Origin: Coemansia sp. RSA 1804
Lineage: Eukaryota > Kickxellomycota > Kickxellomycetes > Kickxellales > Kickxellaceae
Direction of reading: 5' to 3'
DNA length: 19,128 nt
Assembly: GCA_027578815.1 (NCBI GenBank)
Contig: JANBTH010000366.1
Coordinates: forward strand, 1-19,128
Part shown: positions 1 through 8,857 of the stretch, piece after piece
Numbering within the stretch: the first letter of the stretch is position 1
How the letters are laid out: the number at the start of each line of letters is the position of its first letter
The notes under the pieces: generated by a model
Databases searched by the model: none
Told to the model about the DNA's origin: nothing
Seen by the model: the letters and a program-made list of their open reading frames with translations, nothing else
Made by a program: the position numbers and the translations under genes

Positions 1-113
1 TCCTCGTCCCGCTCCTCGCCCTTGTAGAGCCCCACTCTGCCTTGAAGGCATATGATCTTTTCCCCGCTCTCCAACAGAGGTCGCAATGTTGGCGCAATCT
101 CCACTGGCTCCAT
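1..113 (-). CDS. VPS36-like ESCRT-II subunit, N-terminal fragment (runs off left edge)
   Basis: Only the first ~37 codons are in the window. They read leftward from an ATG whose complement is at 111-113. The translation begins MEPVEIAPTLRPLLESGEK and continues with a GRVGLYKGEE segment. This matches the start of the GLUE/PH-like domain of fungal VPS36, which begins with an (F/M)EPVE..P.LRP.L..GE pattern followed by a V(G)(I/L)Y.G strand. VPS36 is the ESCRT-II subunit that binds phosphoinositide and ubiquitin at endosomes and helps sort cargo into multivesicular bodies. An in-frame TAG lies a few codons upstream, so this ATG is the first possible start. It is transcribed divergently from the zinc-cluster gene. 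The call rests on a short stretch, so the identity is probable rather than certain; the continuation outside the window would settle it. Confidence 0.65.
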   Translation of the reverse strand, partial: MEPVEIAPTLRPLLESGEKIICLQGRVGLYKGEERDE

Positions 114-452
114 TCGCTGAAAGTGCCGCTCCGCCTAATAACAAACCAAAAATACAATGCAAGAAGGAGTATAGTTTCACTTTTCTAAAATTCACAATGC
201 GAAAAGACAATCCAGGTCGAAGCGTCAAAAGAAAAAAAAACACACACAATCAACATCAAACCACAGATATTAAACGCCTGTGTTTTTACTGTCCAGAAAC
301 TCTGTTTCTTCTTCGCTTTTCCTGCCAACCTTTTTTTTTTTTTGCATCCCTCCTCTATCTGTTTAATTTATAAGCTTTAAACCGCTTGCCATTTTCCTAA
401 ACTAGTCTTCAGATATCAATCCTCTGCTTTTTTCTGTAGCGATATTGTGTCC
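114..452. promoter_or_regulatory. Divergent intergenic promoter region (VPS36-like / zinc-cluster gene)
   Basis: This 339-bp AT-rich spacer separates two divergently transcribed genes and must hold both 5' regions. It contains a run of 13 T at 331-343 and pyrimidine-rich stretches before the plus-strand gene, typical of fungal 5' UTRs and nucleosome-poor promoters. The start at 453 has context tccATGGCA. No specific operator could be assigned. A 95-codon plus-strand ORF at 86-373 overlaps the VPS36 start and shows no protein-like features. Confidence 0.45.
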
Positions 453-3400
453 ATGGCACATACTCACAGGGACTCCACACAAGTCGGGCATACCGATACT
501 CCATCGCCCTCTTTCTTCCAGCACACTGGTTCTGGCAAAGATGATGCCAGTGCTTCTTCGTCTCACTCCTTACTCATGCAAATTGGTCCCGATGGCAAGC
601 GCCAGCGTGTATCCCGTGCGTGTGATAAGTGCAGGCGTAAAAAGGTTAAATGCGATGGCAAGCACCCAGTGTGTAGCCACTGCGAAGAGCTTGGATACGA
701 ATGCACTTATCTTGATGCGACCAAGAAGCGCGGCCCACCCAAGGGCTACATTGAGGTTATAGAATCTAGACTGCACAAGCTTGAAGAGCTTGTTCGAGGG
801 CTTTCGGCCGCTAATCCCGCCGCAGCACGCTATATATACGATGTTCTGCAGGATCCAGAGAGTGGGATAGATGCCTCTGTTCTAGCCGACACCTCTGGTG
901 CTATTTTTGGGTCAATGACCATGGCAGACCTAAAGATGCATGCAGCTCAAGCCCGGCACCAGAACAATTCCCAGGAGCAAAGGCCGCTGACTCCAGAGAT
1001 ACATGATAACCGTGATATATTTGGAACAGACGTAAGCGGTACTTCTTATCGTACCAGCTCTTGTACAGATGTTTCGCATACAGCCGCCCAGGAGCACGAT
1101 TCTTCTAGCCAAATGACGACAAGGTCCGCTGACCCCTTATCAAGTAGCCAGAATCAAGTCAACGACCCTGTACATAATCTGACACACCTGGAGAAGCGGG
1201 TTGGCCACTTAACACTTGATCCCACTGGGTCGCTGAGGTATCTAGGCGACAGCAGTGGCTGGTACATTATCAATCATAATCTCGTGTCGCTAAAATCCAG
1301 CTCACGCTTAAAGAAAGGTCCAAGCGGTGCTTTTCGCTGGCCCCCGATTACAACCATTGCAACACGGGAAAGCGACCCAACCGATCCTTCTGGAGCACCT
1401 GCATCGAGTTCAGGTGCTGCTGCTGCTTCTGCTTCTGCTACTAGTTCTGGCGGAGATCCCGCAAATGCAGCGTCAGCGGTCTCTTCTGCACCCGGCTCGC
1501 TGCAACAAAACGTCGAAATTGCGAATGGCGAAAGTGTATCTGATGGTCAGAACGAAAAGAAAGCCACTAGCGCTGCCTCGTCGACTGTGGTCGCTGTTCC
1601 AAGAAACTTGCCTCCTTGTGCCAAGCCGCCAATGCCGGATGTCGAGGAGCAGGCAAACCTACTGTCACTGTACTTCCGATATGTGCATCCTGTATTTCCG
1701 ATTCTTTCAAAGTCCCATCTTCTTGAGCGCGCATTCGACAAGGAACGGCCGCTAGCGCCGGCGCTGATGTCTGCCGTATTCGCTGCGGCATCAACTTACA
1801 AGGCACGAGAGGCCAAAAGCAAAGACGACCTGGCACGCGTGCGTATACAGATGGCAGTTCATTTTCAGCGTGCAAAGCTGTATCTGGACGAACAGTATAC
1901 AAATAATTCCCTTTCTGCTATCCTCACTTTGCTGCTCATGTCGGTGTACGAGCAAGGGACAATGTCCACCCGAAGCTGGCTTTACTCTGGCATGGCCATC
2001 CGGAAGGCGTATGACATGGGTCTGCATCGGGACATGGGTGCTGCCAAGCACAACGAGCTGAGTGTGGTTTCCAAACGCGAAGCCGACATGCGACTCCGTG
2101 CCTGGTGGGGCTGTTATATAATGGATATTATGGTCAGCGCAACGCTTGGTCGGCCTACCACAATTCGCGACTTTACCTTCGATGCGCCATTCCCAGACAA
2201 CTTTGGAGATGACAACGACGAGCTTTTGGTGAGCTCTTCGCTGAAAGAGGTGAGCTCCGGCAAAAACGCCGGCGCTGGGTTGGGCGACGCTCTGGAGAGC
2301 CCCGTTTGGCGGCATGAGCAGGCGCTGGGCAACCAGACACACACGGAAGTGAACAAGGAAACAGCGACAGACCATCGTCGCCCAAGCCATGAATCTGCCA
2401 ATGTAATTGTGCCTGTGGCAGAATGCATGCGTGATTACGTGGCTCTTACTATTGGCGATCCCGAATCAGACGCGTCGGATACAGAACGCGATGATGATGA
2501 TGCTGGAAACGAAAGGCAGCCAGCCTCAAGGGGGAAGCCTCATGGCGTGTACTATCTTGATCTTCTCCATATATTCGGGCATGTTCTGACAGAAATGTAC
2601 ACATGCAAACCCAACCGTACCTATGCGGTCAAGTATTGTTTCTATGGCCTGCGGTCGCGGACAGAACGTCTTATTGCCCTAGACCATGAGCTTCGCCAAT
2701 GGATGGACTCGCTTCCATCCGAGCTTCGCTACCCGCTCGACGATATTCTTGCCGCGCGCCCAGCCCGCTGTGTATACATTGCGCTGATTCATCTTGTGTA
2801 CTACACGGCGATGATTCTGCTTCATCGCCCGTTCATTTCGAGGCTTGGCAGCTCTCACCAGCCGACACATGCTTGTGCGATGCCATCCATGGATGAGGGC
2901 CGGAGCAATTCCAAGTCCAAGGGCTTTTCCACCTCAGATCATCCGCCCGAGTCACCTAATTCTGCAGACGAGACCCGTCATCATCCCCGAGCAGGCAAGT
3001 CATCGCCTCTACCATCGCATTCTATTTGCACTGTGTCCGCGCAGATGATATCTCTAATAGGACAGGCAATCATCCAGGACTCGCGTATCTTCATCATGCC
3101 CTTTCTAACATTTATGATGTTCACTGCCGGAACGATGCATCTTAACAACGTCATTGTTGCTGCCGACAGCTGGATTGCAAGGCGCTTTCTCAAGCGCACC
3201 CTTAATGTCATGAGTCGACTCGGTGCGCACTGGCAGGTGTCCTACAAGTGCTACACTATGCTGAACACTCTTGTTCGCGCTAATAGAATCGGCCTCGATC
3301 AGCTAGTTGAAGATGACAGAACTGGCATCCGCGTCATTAAAGAACGTTATCGCGAAAATACACGCATCTCGCAGCTTGTGTATGAAGAGAGGTTTCCTCA

Positions 3401-4907
3401 CCACACATGGTCCTCCCCAGATCAGCCAGATCGCGATCACTCTCCCAGATCTCCGCTCAGGGCCGATGCACCATCCCATATTGAATCACATCGTAACGAG
3501 TCTGGGCTCTCGATCGGCTCTGGCAACAACCAAACCACTAGATCAAGATCAAACTGGGATGTTTCAGCAACTAAGATGCATGACACTGCGGGGAGCCATT
3601 CTCGGTTACATCAGCTCAAGACACAGACTTCTGGCTCCCAGCCACTCGAGAGTATGGACATATTTGAGAACCAAGCAATGGTCAATAGCAATGAACCCTC
3701 TGAGCAGATTCCTGACCCGGCAACTGGGGCCCATGGAAACGCGCAAGATATGTGCCATGGTGATAATGTGTATACCTCGGCTCTCGAGCACCATGGTTCT
3801 TCTTTCAACAGAATGCCTCCCGCCCCTTACAACCCCACCCGCCATCGATATGCTGCTGATGCCAAAATCCCGATGTTTATGCGCATACCAGCTCTCCGTC
3901 GTTTCGTAGGCTCTGATGGCCGTCCTGTAGTCCCTCCATCGCCATACACTTCAGTCAATGTCTCGAATACATCAAACACGGCGGCAGAGGCAACAACCCG
4001 AGGAACACAGCAGGATTTTTTGGAGTCTAGCACAGCTCTTGGGCAATTTGTTCCCTCGCTGGAATTTTTTGCTAATGCCGAGTTCCCGCTGGGAATTGGC
4101 GGCCCTAACGGACAGGCATCACTAGTTCTTCCAAAAGCCATGGCCGCCCACAGCGCTGGGTCTAGTATTCTTGGTGGCTCCTCTGGATACTCGGATAAAA
4201 ATAGGCAACTGCTGGACCCGGGTTTGATTACAAAGTCGACAGAGATGGGATCTGCTCTTGACGTAGCTTCTTTTTCTGCGCCCACACCGAAATACTCTAC
4301 GTCGTCAGTCGCAGAGATGAAAGAAGGCAGCGCGGTTTCCTTGGCTTCAGCGGCACAAGGATCCTCGTTTCCTGCCTTTGGTAATGTGTATAGTAGTGAC
4401 TCTCCAGTCGTGACTGGCACACATTCAGATGCTCTATTGCCGGCTGCCACATTGCCAAGGGAAGTTGGCACAGCAACGAACTTGATGTTGTCGGGAGAAA
4501 CTGCGACCGACGGGTCCGGTTTTGAAAGAAGCGATAACATGAGTAATAACAACCCTACACCGGCAAACATGGGCTTTAGCGGAATGCTTATAGACGATGA
4601 TGTTATTAGGAACCTTCCGTTCTCTGGACCTGTTTCATATGATCTCGGGGTTGGTGGCATGGAAGGCCTTTCAGCGATGCTGTCCTATGGAAGTGGTGGT
4701 GGTGGTAGTGGTGGTGCTAGTGCCAGTAGTCTATCTGATGCTGGTGCTTTGCGAGTGCTCAGCCAAACAAACCCACTGTCATCCATACCAAACGGACTGC
4801 ATACGGAGAATGATTCTTCAGAGATGCCGTGGAAGGTATATGTGGACCAGGTTATTCGTATGTTTGAGAAAAATGCTAGTAATGGCAATGGCGAGCAGCA
4901 ACAGTGA
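453..4907 (+). CDS. Zn(II)2Cys6 zinc-cluster transcription factor with fungal-specific TF domain
   Basis: The protein has 1,484 residues from the ATG at 453; a GTG six bases earlier is in frame but is not a plausible eukaryotic start. The binuclear zinc cluster is complete: C57, C60, C67, C74, C77 and C84, with spacing CX2CX6CX6CX2CX6C, inside a basic RACDKCRRKKVKCDGK context. A KKRGPPKGYIEVIESRLHKL linker follows (about 91-110) and probably forms the dimerising coiled coil. The fungal-specific transcription factor domain (Fungal_trans type) starts near 393 (LLSLYFRYVHPVFPILSKS) and includes the RAWWGCYIMDIMVSATLGRP core, extending to about 750 with further conserved-looking hydrophobic segments near 865-900. 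The rest is Ser/Asn/Gly-rich and presumably disordered activation sequence, with a poly-Gly stretch near 1415. It is expected to be a nuclear DNA-binding regulator recognising CGG-type half sites. The linker resembles regulators of carbon metabolism, but the target pathway cannot be read from sequence. It is roughly twice the usual family length. No intron is needed. Confidence 0.93.
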   Translation: MAHTHRDSTQVGHTDTPSPSFFQHTGSGKDDASASSSHSLLMQIGPDGKRQRVSRACDKCRRKKVKCDGKHPVCSHCEELGYECTYLDATKKRGPPKGYIEVIESRLHKLEELVRGLSAANPAAARYIYDVLQDPESGIDASVLADTSGAIFGSMTMADLKMHAAQARHQNNSQEQRPLTPEIHDNRDIFGTDVSGTSYRTSSCTDVSHTAAQEHDSSSQMTTRSADPLSSSQNQVNDPVHNLTHLEKRVGHLTLDPTGSLRYLGDSSGWYIINHNLVSLKSSSRLKKGPSGAFRWPPITTIATRESDPTDPSGAPASSSGAAAASASATSSGGDPANAASAVSSAPGSLQQNVEIANGESVSDGQNEKKATSAASSTVVAVPRNLPPCAKPPMPDVEEQANLLSLYFRYVHPVFPILSKSHLLERAFDKERPLAPALMSAVFAAASTYKAREAKSKDDLARVRIQMAVHFQRAKLYLDEQYTNNSLSAILTLLLMSVYEQGTMSTRSWLYSGMAIRKAYDMGLHRDMGAAKHNELSVVSKREADMRLRAWWGCYIMDIMVSATLGRPTTIRDFTFDAPFPDNFGDDNDELLVSSSLKEVSSGKNAGAGLGDALESPVWRHEQALGNQTHTEVNKETATDHRRPSHESANVIVPVAECMRDYVALTIGDPESDASDTERDDDDAGNERQPASRGKPHGVYYLDLLHIFGHVLTEMYTCKPNRTYAVKYCFYGLRSRTERLIALDHELRQWMDSLPSELRYPLDDILAARPARCVYIALIHLVYYTAMILLHRPFISRLGSSHQPTHACAMPSMDEGRSNSKSKGFSTSDHPPESPNSADETRHHPRAGKSSPLPSHSICTVSAQMISLIGQAIIQDSRIFIMPFLTFMMFTAGTMHLNNVIVAADSWIARRFLKRTLNVMSRLGAHWQVSYKCYTMLNTLVRANRIGLDQLVEDDRTGIRVIKERYRENTRISQLVYEERFPHHTWSSPDQPDRDHSPRSPLRADAPSHIESHRNESGLSIGSGNNQTTRSRSNWDVSATKMHDTAGSHSRLHQLKTQTSGSQPLESMDIFENQAMVNSNEPSEQIPDPATGAHGNAQDMCHGDNVYTSALEHHGSSFNRMPPAPYNPTRHRYAADAKIPMFMRIPALRRFVGSDGRPVVPPSPYTSVNVSNTSNTAAEATTRGTQQDFLESSTALGQFVPSLEFFANAEFPLGIGGPNGQASLVLPKAMAAHSAGSSILGGSSGYSDKNRQLLDPGLITKSTEMGSALDVASFSAPTPKYSTSSVAEMKEGSAVSLASAAQGSSFPAFGNVYSSDSPVVTGTHSDALLPAATLPREVGTATNLMLSGETATDGSGFERSDNMSNNNPTPANMGFSGMLIDDDVIRNLPFSGPVSYDLGVGGMEGLSAMLSYGSGGGGSGGASASSLSDAGALRVLSQTNPLSSIPNGLHTENDSSEMPWKVYVDQVIRMFEKNASNGNGEQQQ

Positions 4908-4940
4908 CTTGCCTGGTGCTTATCTGCTGTATTTTTATAA

Positions 4941-5075
4941 TTTATTGAGCACCAAAGCCGTCTTTTCTAAACCTCTAGTGACTTTACTCTGCTTTCGTTA
5001 AAATATGGTATGGGTGGCTCTTTCTCACAGACTTGCTGCTTCTACAGAATAAACCAAAGTTAGAACTGAAATAAA
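4941..5075. terminator. Overlapping convergent 3' ends with polyadenylation-like signals
   Basis: The zinc-cluster gene (stop at 4905-4907) and the minus-strand 986-residue gene (stop at 5104-5106) converge with only 196 bp between them. Plus-strand AATAAA hexamers occur at 5048-5053 and 5070-5075, suitable for the left gene. A TTTATT at 4941-4946 reads AATAAA on the minus strand, suitable for the right gene. The two signals lie past each other, so the two 3' UTRs are predicted to overlap by about 100 bp or more and could form antisense pairing. Confidence 0.4.
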
Positions 5076-5103
5076 AGTTCGTGGGCTAGCCAACGCGCGC
5101 ACA

Positions 5104-8064
5104 TTACTGCGAAGTACCAAAAGCAGTGGCAGTGGCGCCAGTGAGACCCGAAATCACCCTGCGTAAAAGACCAGCAGGCGTCGTCTGCGTAGCAGCTGAT
5201 GATGCAATGTTTGGCCCAGGCTCATCAACGGAGATGCGGTCAAAATAGCTGGATCGTCGCGGATCATTTTCCCAGATGCCTGCTGTGCCCGATCTGCTGG
5301 ACGGCATGCTTTCGTGTCCGCGAGAGTTTGACCTCAAGGATGCTTGTGTGCCGCCGCTTCCTCCTCCCACAGCACCAGGCACGCCTGCATTACCGCTGGG
5401 CCGCGTGCCAGTCGTGTTCGCAGCGGTGTATCCGTATACAGTGCCATAGCGGCGGTAAGGAGGGGCGAGGTGGTTCCCGCGGGTCGTTTGGATGTTTGTG
5501 CTCTCAGGCGACGAAGAAAACGGGGTTTCCGTTCCGAGCCAACCTCTGTTCTGTTTTACTCCGGCTGAATCAAGCGGACCAACAGCCCCCGCATACATGT
5601 CAACATTGAGAAGACCGGGAATACGCCTGCCACGCCAAGTCTCCAGAGCCGCACCAGACGCAGACCCAGTGATGCGCATAGGTGGTGGCACATTGCTTCT
5701 TCCTGCAATGGCATTGTGCTGGCGAGAAATTCGGAGCTCCTTGGCGCGTGCTCTAAGCTCGCGACTATGCGAGCAGCTTGGATCCGCAGAGTCGTGCTGT
5801 CCGTAGATCGGAGCCAAATCTATCTCGGAGCCATACACTGCACGCTTTGCTTCATCAGGCTCAATCATCCAGCTAGGAAGATTCGTCGATTGCATTCGCG
5901 GCCCGTGCGCAGACATCAATCTCTGCTCCTCGCGTGGGGCAGAAGACGGTGGAGGTGGCATGAGCGAATCCCACCATTCCATCTGAGAATCAGTCTCCGA
6001 AGGCTCGGTCAGCATTCTGCGCGACATCCACGGCCGCGAACTCCCGCGTGAAGCACTCTGTACAAGGCGCTGCTCTCTCAATTCTGTACAGCGGACCATG
6101 CTTTCAAGCAACGGATGTGCCGCCGTGCGCGAGAACGCATACATCCTGTCAGTCTTGCGCACCTGTTGGCCGTATGCGGGCTGGTCGGGCAACAGAAACA
6201 CGTGCGGCAACATCCCTTCTGGTCGGTTGTTGCGGCGAGGAACCCCCGTCAGATGAGAGTTTGCTATCTCCATGTCCTCCTCTTCTTTCTCGACTATACC
6301 CTGCTGGCGCTGGGTTTCAATGTTGCGCTTTGACCCCTTCGCTATATATGTTGTCTGAGTCGAGCCTACATGAGTCGCCTGTTCATCCGACACTCTGCTG
6401 CTGCTGTTGCTGCTGCCGCCTTGGCCATGGAATGACGTCTGCTCCGAGGGGCCAGCGGGAATATGCCTTCTTTGGCGACGACCAAGGCTTGCGCCTGTCT
6501 GTTTAGTGCCGCCGTCACCCGCACCATGGTTACTCTGTGTTTCAATAGAATCCGCTTGCGAGATATTACCTTCATTGCTGCTCATGCGGATGTCAGCTGA
6601 ACCATGATGATTGTTGCCTTTGCTGTGTTTAATGTCTGCATTTCCTTGATGGAACCCTATGTTGAGGTTCGTTTCTCCCACGATGTCTGAGAATGATGCT
6701 TTAGGCGATGCCGAGTCAATGACTCTGGAGGATTCCTGCTGCTGGTGCTGATGCTGATGCTGGTCCACGTTATTGCTTCCGCTGTCGCCTTCGAAGCTAT
6801 TCAACTCGTCCACGCCCTCTTGACGCGGACTGTCAATGCTGGCAGTTGTAACAGAGTCGTCAGCATCTTGCGCAGCACCAATGCCAAGCGTTGCCGTTGA
6901 TGAGTTGAGGCTACCCTTCGCCTGATCTAGAACATTCACATCTGTTGCCATCATGTTATAATCAGCAGCTGGTAGTTGGCCGTCTCCAGTTTGCTGCTGC
7001 TGCTGCTGGTGGTCATCTGTCTGAATTACGCCACCTTCGTCTCCGAATGAGCTGTTTCCACTATAGTCAACATACGAGCCATCGCCCTCGCCGTTGTTAG
7101 AAGGTTTCAGCAAAGGCTTTGCCAGCAGATAGTCTCGACGATTCCCTCCCCCACCATGTCGTATACGGGTTCGCAGTGCCGCAGTGCTTGCGGTCCTCTT
7201 ATTGTGAGGCTTCTTGCCAGTAACTTTTTTCCTTGGCTTGGGATTTGGCTCTTTAGTCATTGCCTTACCCTTGATGCGAGAGTTTGGTTCCAGTATATCT
7301 CGCTCTTCGTCTAATATATCGCCGCCACTGTTGCCATTGTCGCTCTTGTTTAGCAAATTCACGCTCTTCCTCTCAGGTGGTGCACTAGCGAGTCTATCGT
7401 GTCTCGTAGGAGCCACCAGTGGTACTTTGGAACGCTCATTATCTGTTGCCAGAGAATCGACTTGTTCTCCATTTGGTGTGCTATGGAGCTGTGAGAGACT
7501 GGTGGTTGCTTTGCACAGGTGGAGTGTACAAGGACTATGTGAATGTTCATCGTTATTCTTTCCTATGCTGGTGTTGCACGCATTGCTGCGACCATTGGAA
7601 GCGCTTTTACAGCACTCATGGACAGCTTCAACACCCGACCGACCGCTTAGTGGTTCCTGCTTTAGATTGGATTTGGAATCGTTGTGTATATCTGAACTTC
7701 CCTTTAACTCGCTATCGTTTATGTTGCCGTGGCTATGAATATCTGATAACGACTCATTGTAACTTTCTGGACTATCTGAATCGCTCGCTTCTGAGTGTGA
7801 CCCCATGGTAAACAAGGGCAACCTTCTGGATTGTGGTTGATTTAATTCTGCCACATCGGTAGCGACGAGTCCATGCTCAGTCTCTAGGCCATTTGAACTA
7901 TAACGCAGGTCCTCAGAGAGCGGAGGTTCTTCGTAAAAGTTGCTCAGCGCTGCATTCAGATCCCAGTTGTTGGCCTCAAGATAGAACTGCGCCTGCTCTT
8001 CTGTGCCGGGATTCACAGCAAGCCACTGCTGAATCAGCCCCCTCTGTTCTGCTGCGTCACTCAT
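5104..8064 (-). CDS. Chimeric UBA-domain protein with long low-complexity tail, function unknown
   Basis: The protein has 986 residues from the ATG complemented at 8062-8064 (context acaATGAGT); an in-frame TTG 27 bases upstream is not a plausible start. Residues 1-48 are a UBA-like domain identical to that of the p47/Shp1 gene at 12684, including the QFYLEANNWDLNAALSNFY helix. After about residue 51 the similarity stops. No SEP or UBX domain is present. The rest is Ser/Asn/Gln/Gly-rich and probably disordered. It has a strongly basic, nuclear-localisation-like segment near 265-308 (KPRKKVTGKKPHNKR), a Gln run near 353 and a His-Gln repeat near 440. A less biased central/C-terminal part (about 620-870) contains LPHVFLLPDQPAYG and MEWWDSLMPPPP. 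I do not recognise this part. A UBA suggests ubiquitin binding, but that is inherited from the shared exon. The gene is divergent from p47 and appears to use a duplicated p47 5' region. It may be a real fusion gene or a recent chimera of uncertain function. Confidence 0.7.
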   Translation of the reverse strand: MSDAAEQRGLIQQWLAVNPGTEEQAQFYLEANNWDLNAALSNFYEEPPLSEDLRYSSNGLETEHGLVATDVAELNQPQSRRLPLFTMGSHSEASDSDSPESYNESLSDIHSHGNINDSELKGSSDIHNDSKSNLKQEPLSGRSGVEAVHECCKSASNGRSNACNTSIGKNNDEHSHSPCTLHLCKATTSLSQLHSTPNGEQVDSLATDNERSKVPLVAPTRHDRLASAPPERKSVNLLNKSDNGNSGGDILDEERDILEPNSRIKGKAMTKEPNPKPRKKVTGKKPHNKRTASTAALRTRIRHGGGGNRRDYLLAKPLLKPSNNGEGDGSYVDYSGNSSFGDEGGVIQTDDHQQQQQQTGDGQLPAADYNMMATDVNVLDQAKGSLNSSTATLGIGAAQDADDSVTTASIDSPRQEGVDELNSFEGDSGSNNVDQHQHQHQQQESSRVIDSASPKASFSDIVGETNLNIGFHQGNADIKHSKGNNHHGSADIRMSSNEGNISQADSIETQSNHGAGDGGTKQTGASLGRRQRRHIPAGPSEQTSFHGQGGSSNSSSRVSDEQATHVGSTQTTYIAKGSKRNIETQRQQGIVEKEEEDMEIANSHLTGVPRRNNRPEGMLPHVFLLPDQPAYGQQVRKTDRMYAFSRTAAHPLLESMVRCTELREQRLVQSASRGSSRPWMSRRMLTEPSETDSQMEWWDSLMPPPPSSAPREEQRLMSAHGPRMQSTNLPSWMIEPDEAKRAVYGSEIDLAPIYGQHDSADPSCSHSRELRARAKELRISRQHNAIAGRSNVPPPMRITGSASGAALETWRGRRIPGLLNVDMYAGAVGPLDSAGVKQNRGWLGTETPFSSSPESTNIQTTRGNHLAPPYRRYGTVYGYTAANTTGTRPSGNAGVPGAVGGGSGGTQASLRSNSRGHESMPSSRSGTAGIWENDPRRSSYFDRISVDEPGPNIASSAATQTTPAGLLRRVISGLTGATATAFGTSQ

Positions 8065-8171
8065 TGTACAGGAAATAAAGATGTTGAGCAAATAAATATA
8101 CGCTGTCTCTATTATTACCTAGATAGAAAGCGGAATTGAGAAAAAAAAAGCAGAATGAGAAATGAGGAATG
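7916..8171 (-). repeat. Host inverted repeat, left arm (p47 5' UTR plus UBA-coding segment)
   Basis: The reverse complement of this 256-bp block matches 12577-12832 with no mismatch that I could find by eye. It covers about 107 bp upstream of the ATG and the first 49 codons. On the coding side identity fades into third-position and transition differences for about a dozen bases (SEDL versus SEGL codons) and then ends. On the upstream side weaker similarity continues to about 8195 and beyond. Confidence 0.93.
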
Positions 8172-8493
8172 GAGAAGACAGCTTAAAAGAAAATGATAGG
8201 AAGGAGATGTAACAGGAAAAGAATAATTAACAGAAATAGAAATGGAATGAGTAAAAGATGTTACAAAGCTTGAAGTACAGTTTTTGCTGAAGAGAGAGAG
8301 AGAAAAAGAACGTCCAAGGCATTAAAGAGAAAACTGTGTGGGTTTTTCTTTTCTCTGTCATTGTGCTGTTTCATTGTGTCAGCCCAAGCCCTATACAACA
8401 GCAGCCAATAGGAGAATCAGAATTGCATTTTTGAGGTCATGTGATACATTTTGTGTGTTTGGGCTTATGACGTTTGCTGTTTCGATGGTCCCC
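8065..8493 (-). promoter_or_regulatory. 5' region of the chimeric UBA gene
   Basis: This 429-bp stretch lies between the chimeric gene start and the transposon. Its first ~107 bp next to the ATG are the duplicated p47 leader. Beyond about 8195 it is purine-rich, with an AG microsatellite at about 8290-8303. A CCAAT box sits on the plus strand at about 8405-8409 (cagCCAATagg). Because the transposon lies beyond 8495, this gene probably retains most of the ancestral promoter while the p47 gene on the other side does not. Confidence 0.4.
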
Positions 8494-8495
8494 TA
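8494..8495. repeat. TA target-site duplication, left copy
   Basis: The dinucleotide TA directly precedes the first base of the left terminal inverted repeat and is mirrored by TA at 12512-12513. TA duplication is the hallmark of Tc1/mariner-type insertion. Confidence 0.7.
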
Positions 8496-8662
8496 CTGTA
8501 TTTTGCGAGTGAATTGGCGCCATGTTGTAGGAGGGGTTTGCGCGGCGTGGTGTGGTTCGTTTGCGGCGTGTGTCCGGTAGATCTGCATTGCGATGGAGGT
8601 ACGGTTTGCGGTGAGCGACCCAAGTAGTTTGCGGCGAGCAAGCTGATTATTTTGCATTGGTG
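8496..8662 (+). repeat. Left terminal inverted repeat of the Fanzor element
   Basis: The 167-bp left terminus pairs with 12368-12511. The inner end is TTTGCATTGGTG. About 15 CpG dinucleotides are present, in contrast to the internal genes. Aligned by eye, about 13 mismatches occur over 144 shared positions, 11 of them transitions. The left copy has 23 bp (8628-8650) that the right copy lacks. Confidence 0.85.
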
Positions 8663-8857
8663 GGCTTGCGCTAAACAAAAAGCGTTAAACTTGGTGTACC
8701 AAGGTGCCTGGTGCAAACCACATCCTACAGGCCACACGACACTTCTTGTAATGGCAGATAGTAACCATGTGATCTAGAGAATATTAAAAATTGATTTATA
8801 TAATTATTACAACCAAAACTTGATTATACTTTGCAGCTATTGAACAAAAAAGTGCAA
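8663..8857. other. Subterminal, AT-rich non-coding segment of the element
   Basis: Between the left inverted repeat and the HTH gene remnant lies AT-rich sequence, most obviously around 8783-8825, which may be the HTH gene promoter. I see no further gene or repeat in it. Confidence 0.35.

Noticed and set aside
1327..1755. 142-codon plus-strand ORF within the zinc-cluster gene
   Set aside because: Leu/Pro-rich out-of-frame translation of Ala/Ser-rich codons; it is wholly contained in the real gene.
3827..4660. 277-codon minus-strand ORF inside the zinc-cluster gene
   Set aside because: It is an antisense shadow of a Ser/Gly/Ala-rich coding region; the product has no domain-like pattern and no independent promoter context.
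8065..8091. Upstream in-frame TTG start adding nine residues to both UBA proteins
   Set aside because: TTG initiation is not expected in a fungus, and the ATG nine codons in has a good context (acaATGAGT) and begins at the normal start of the UBA domain.
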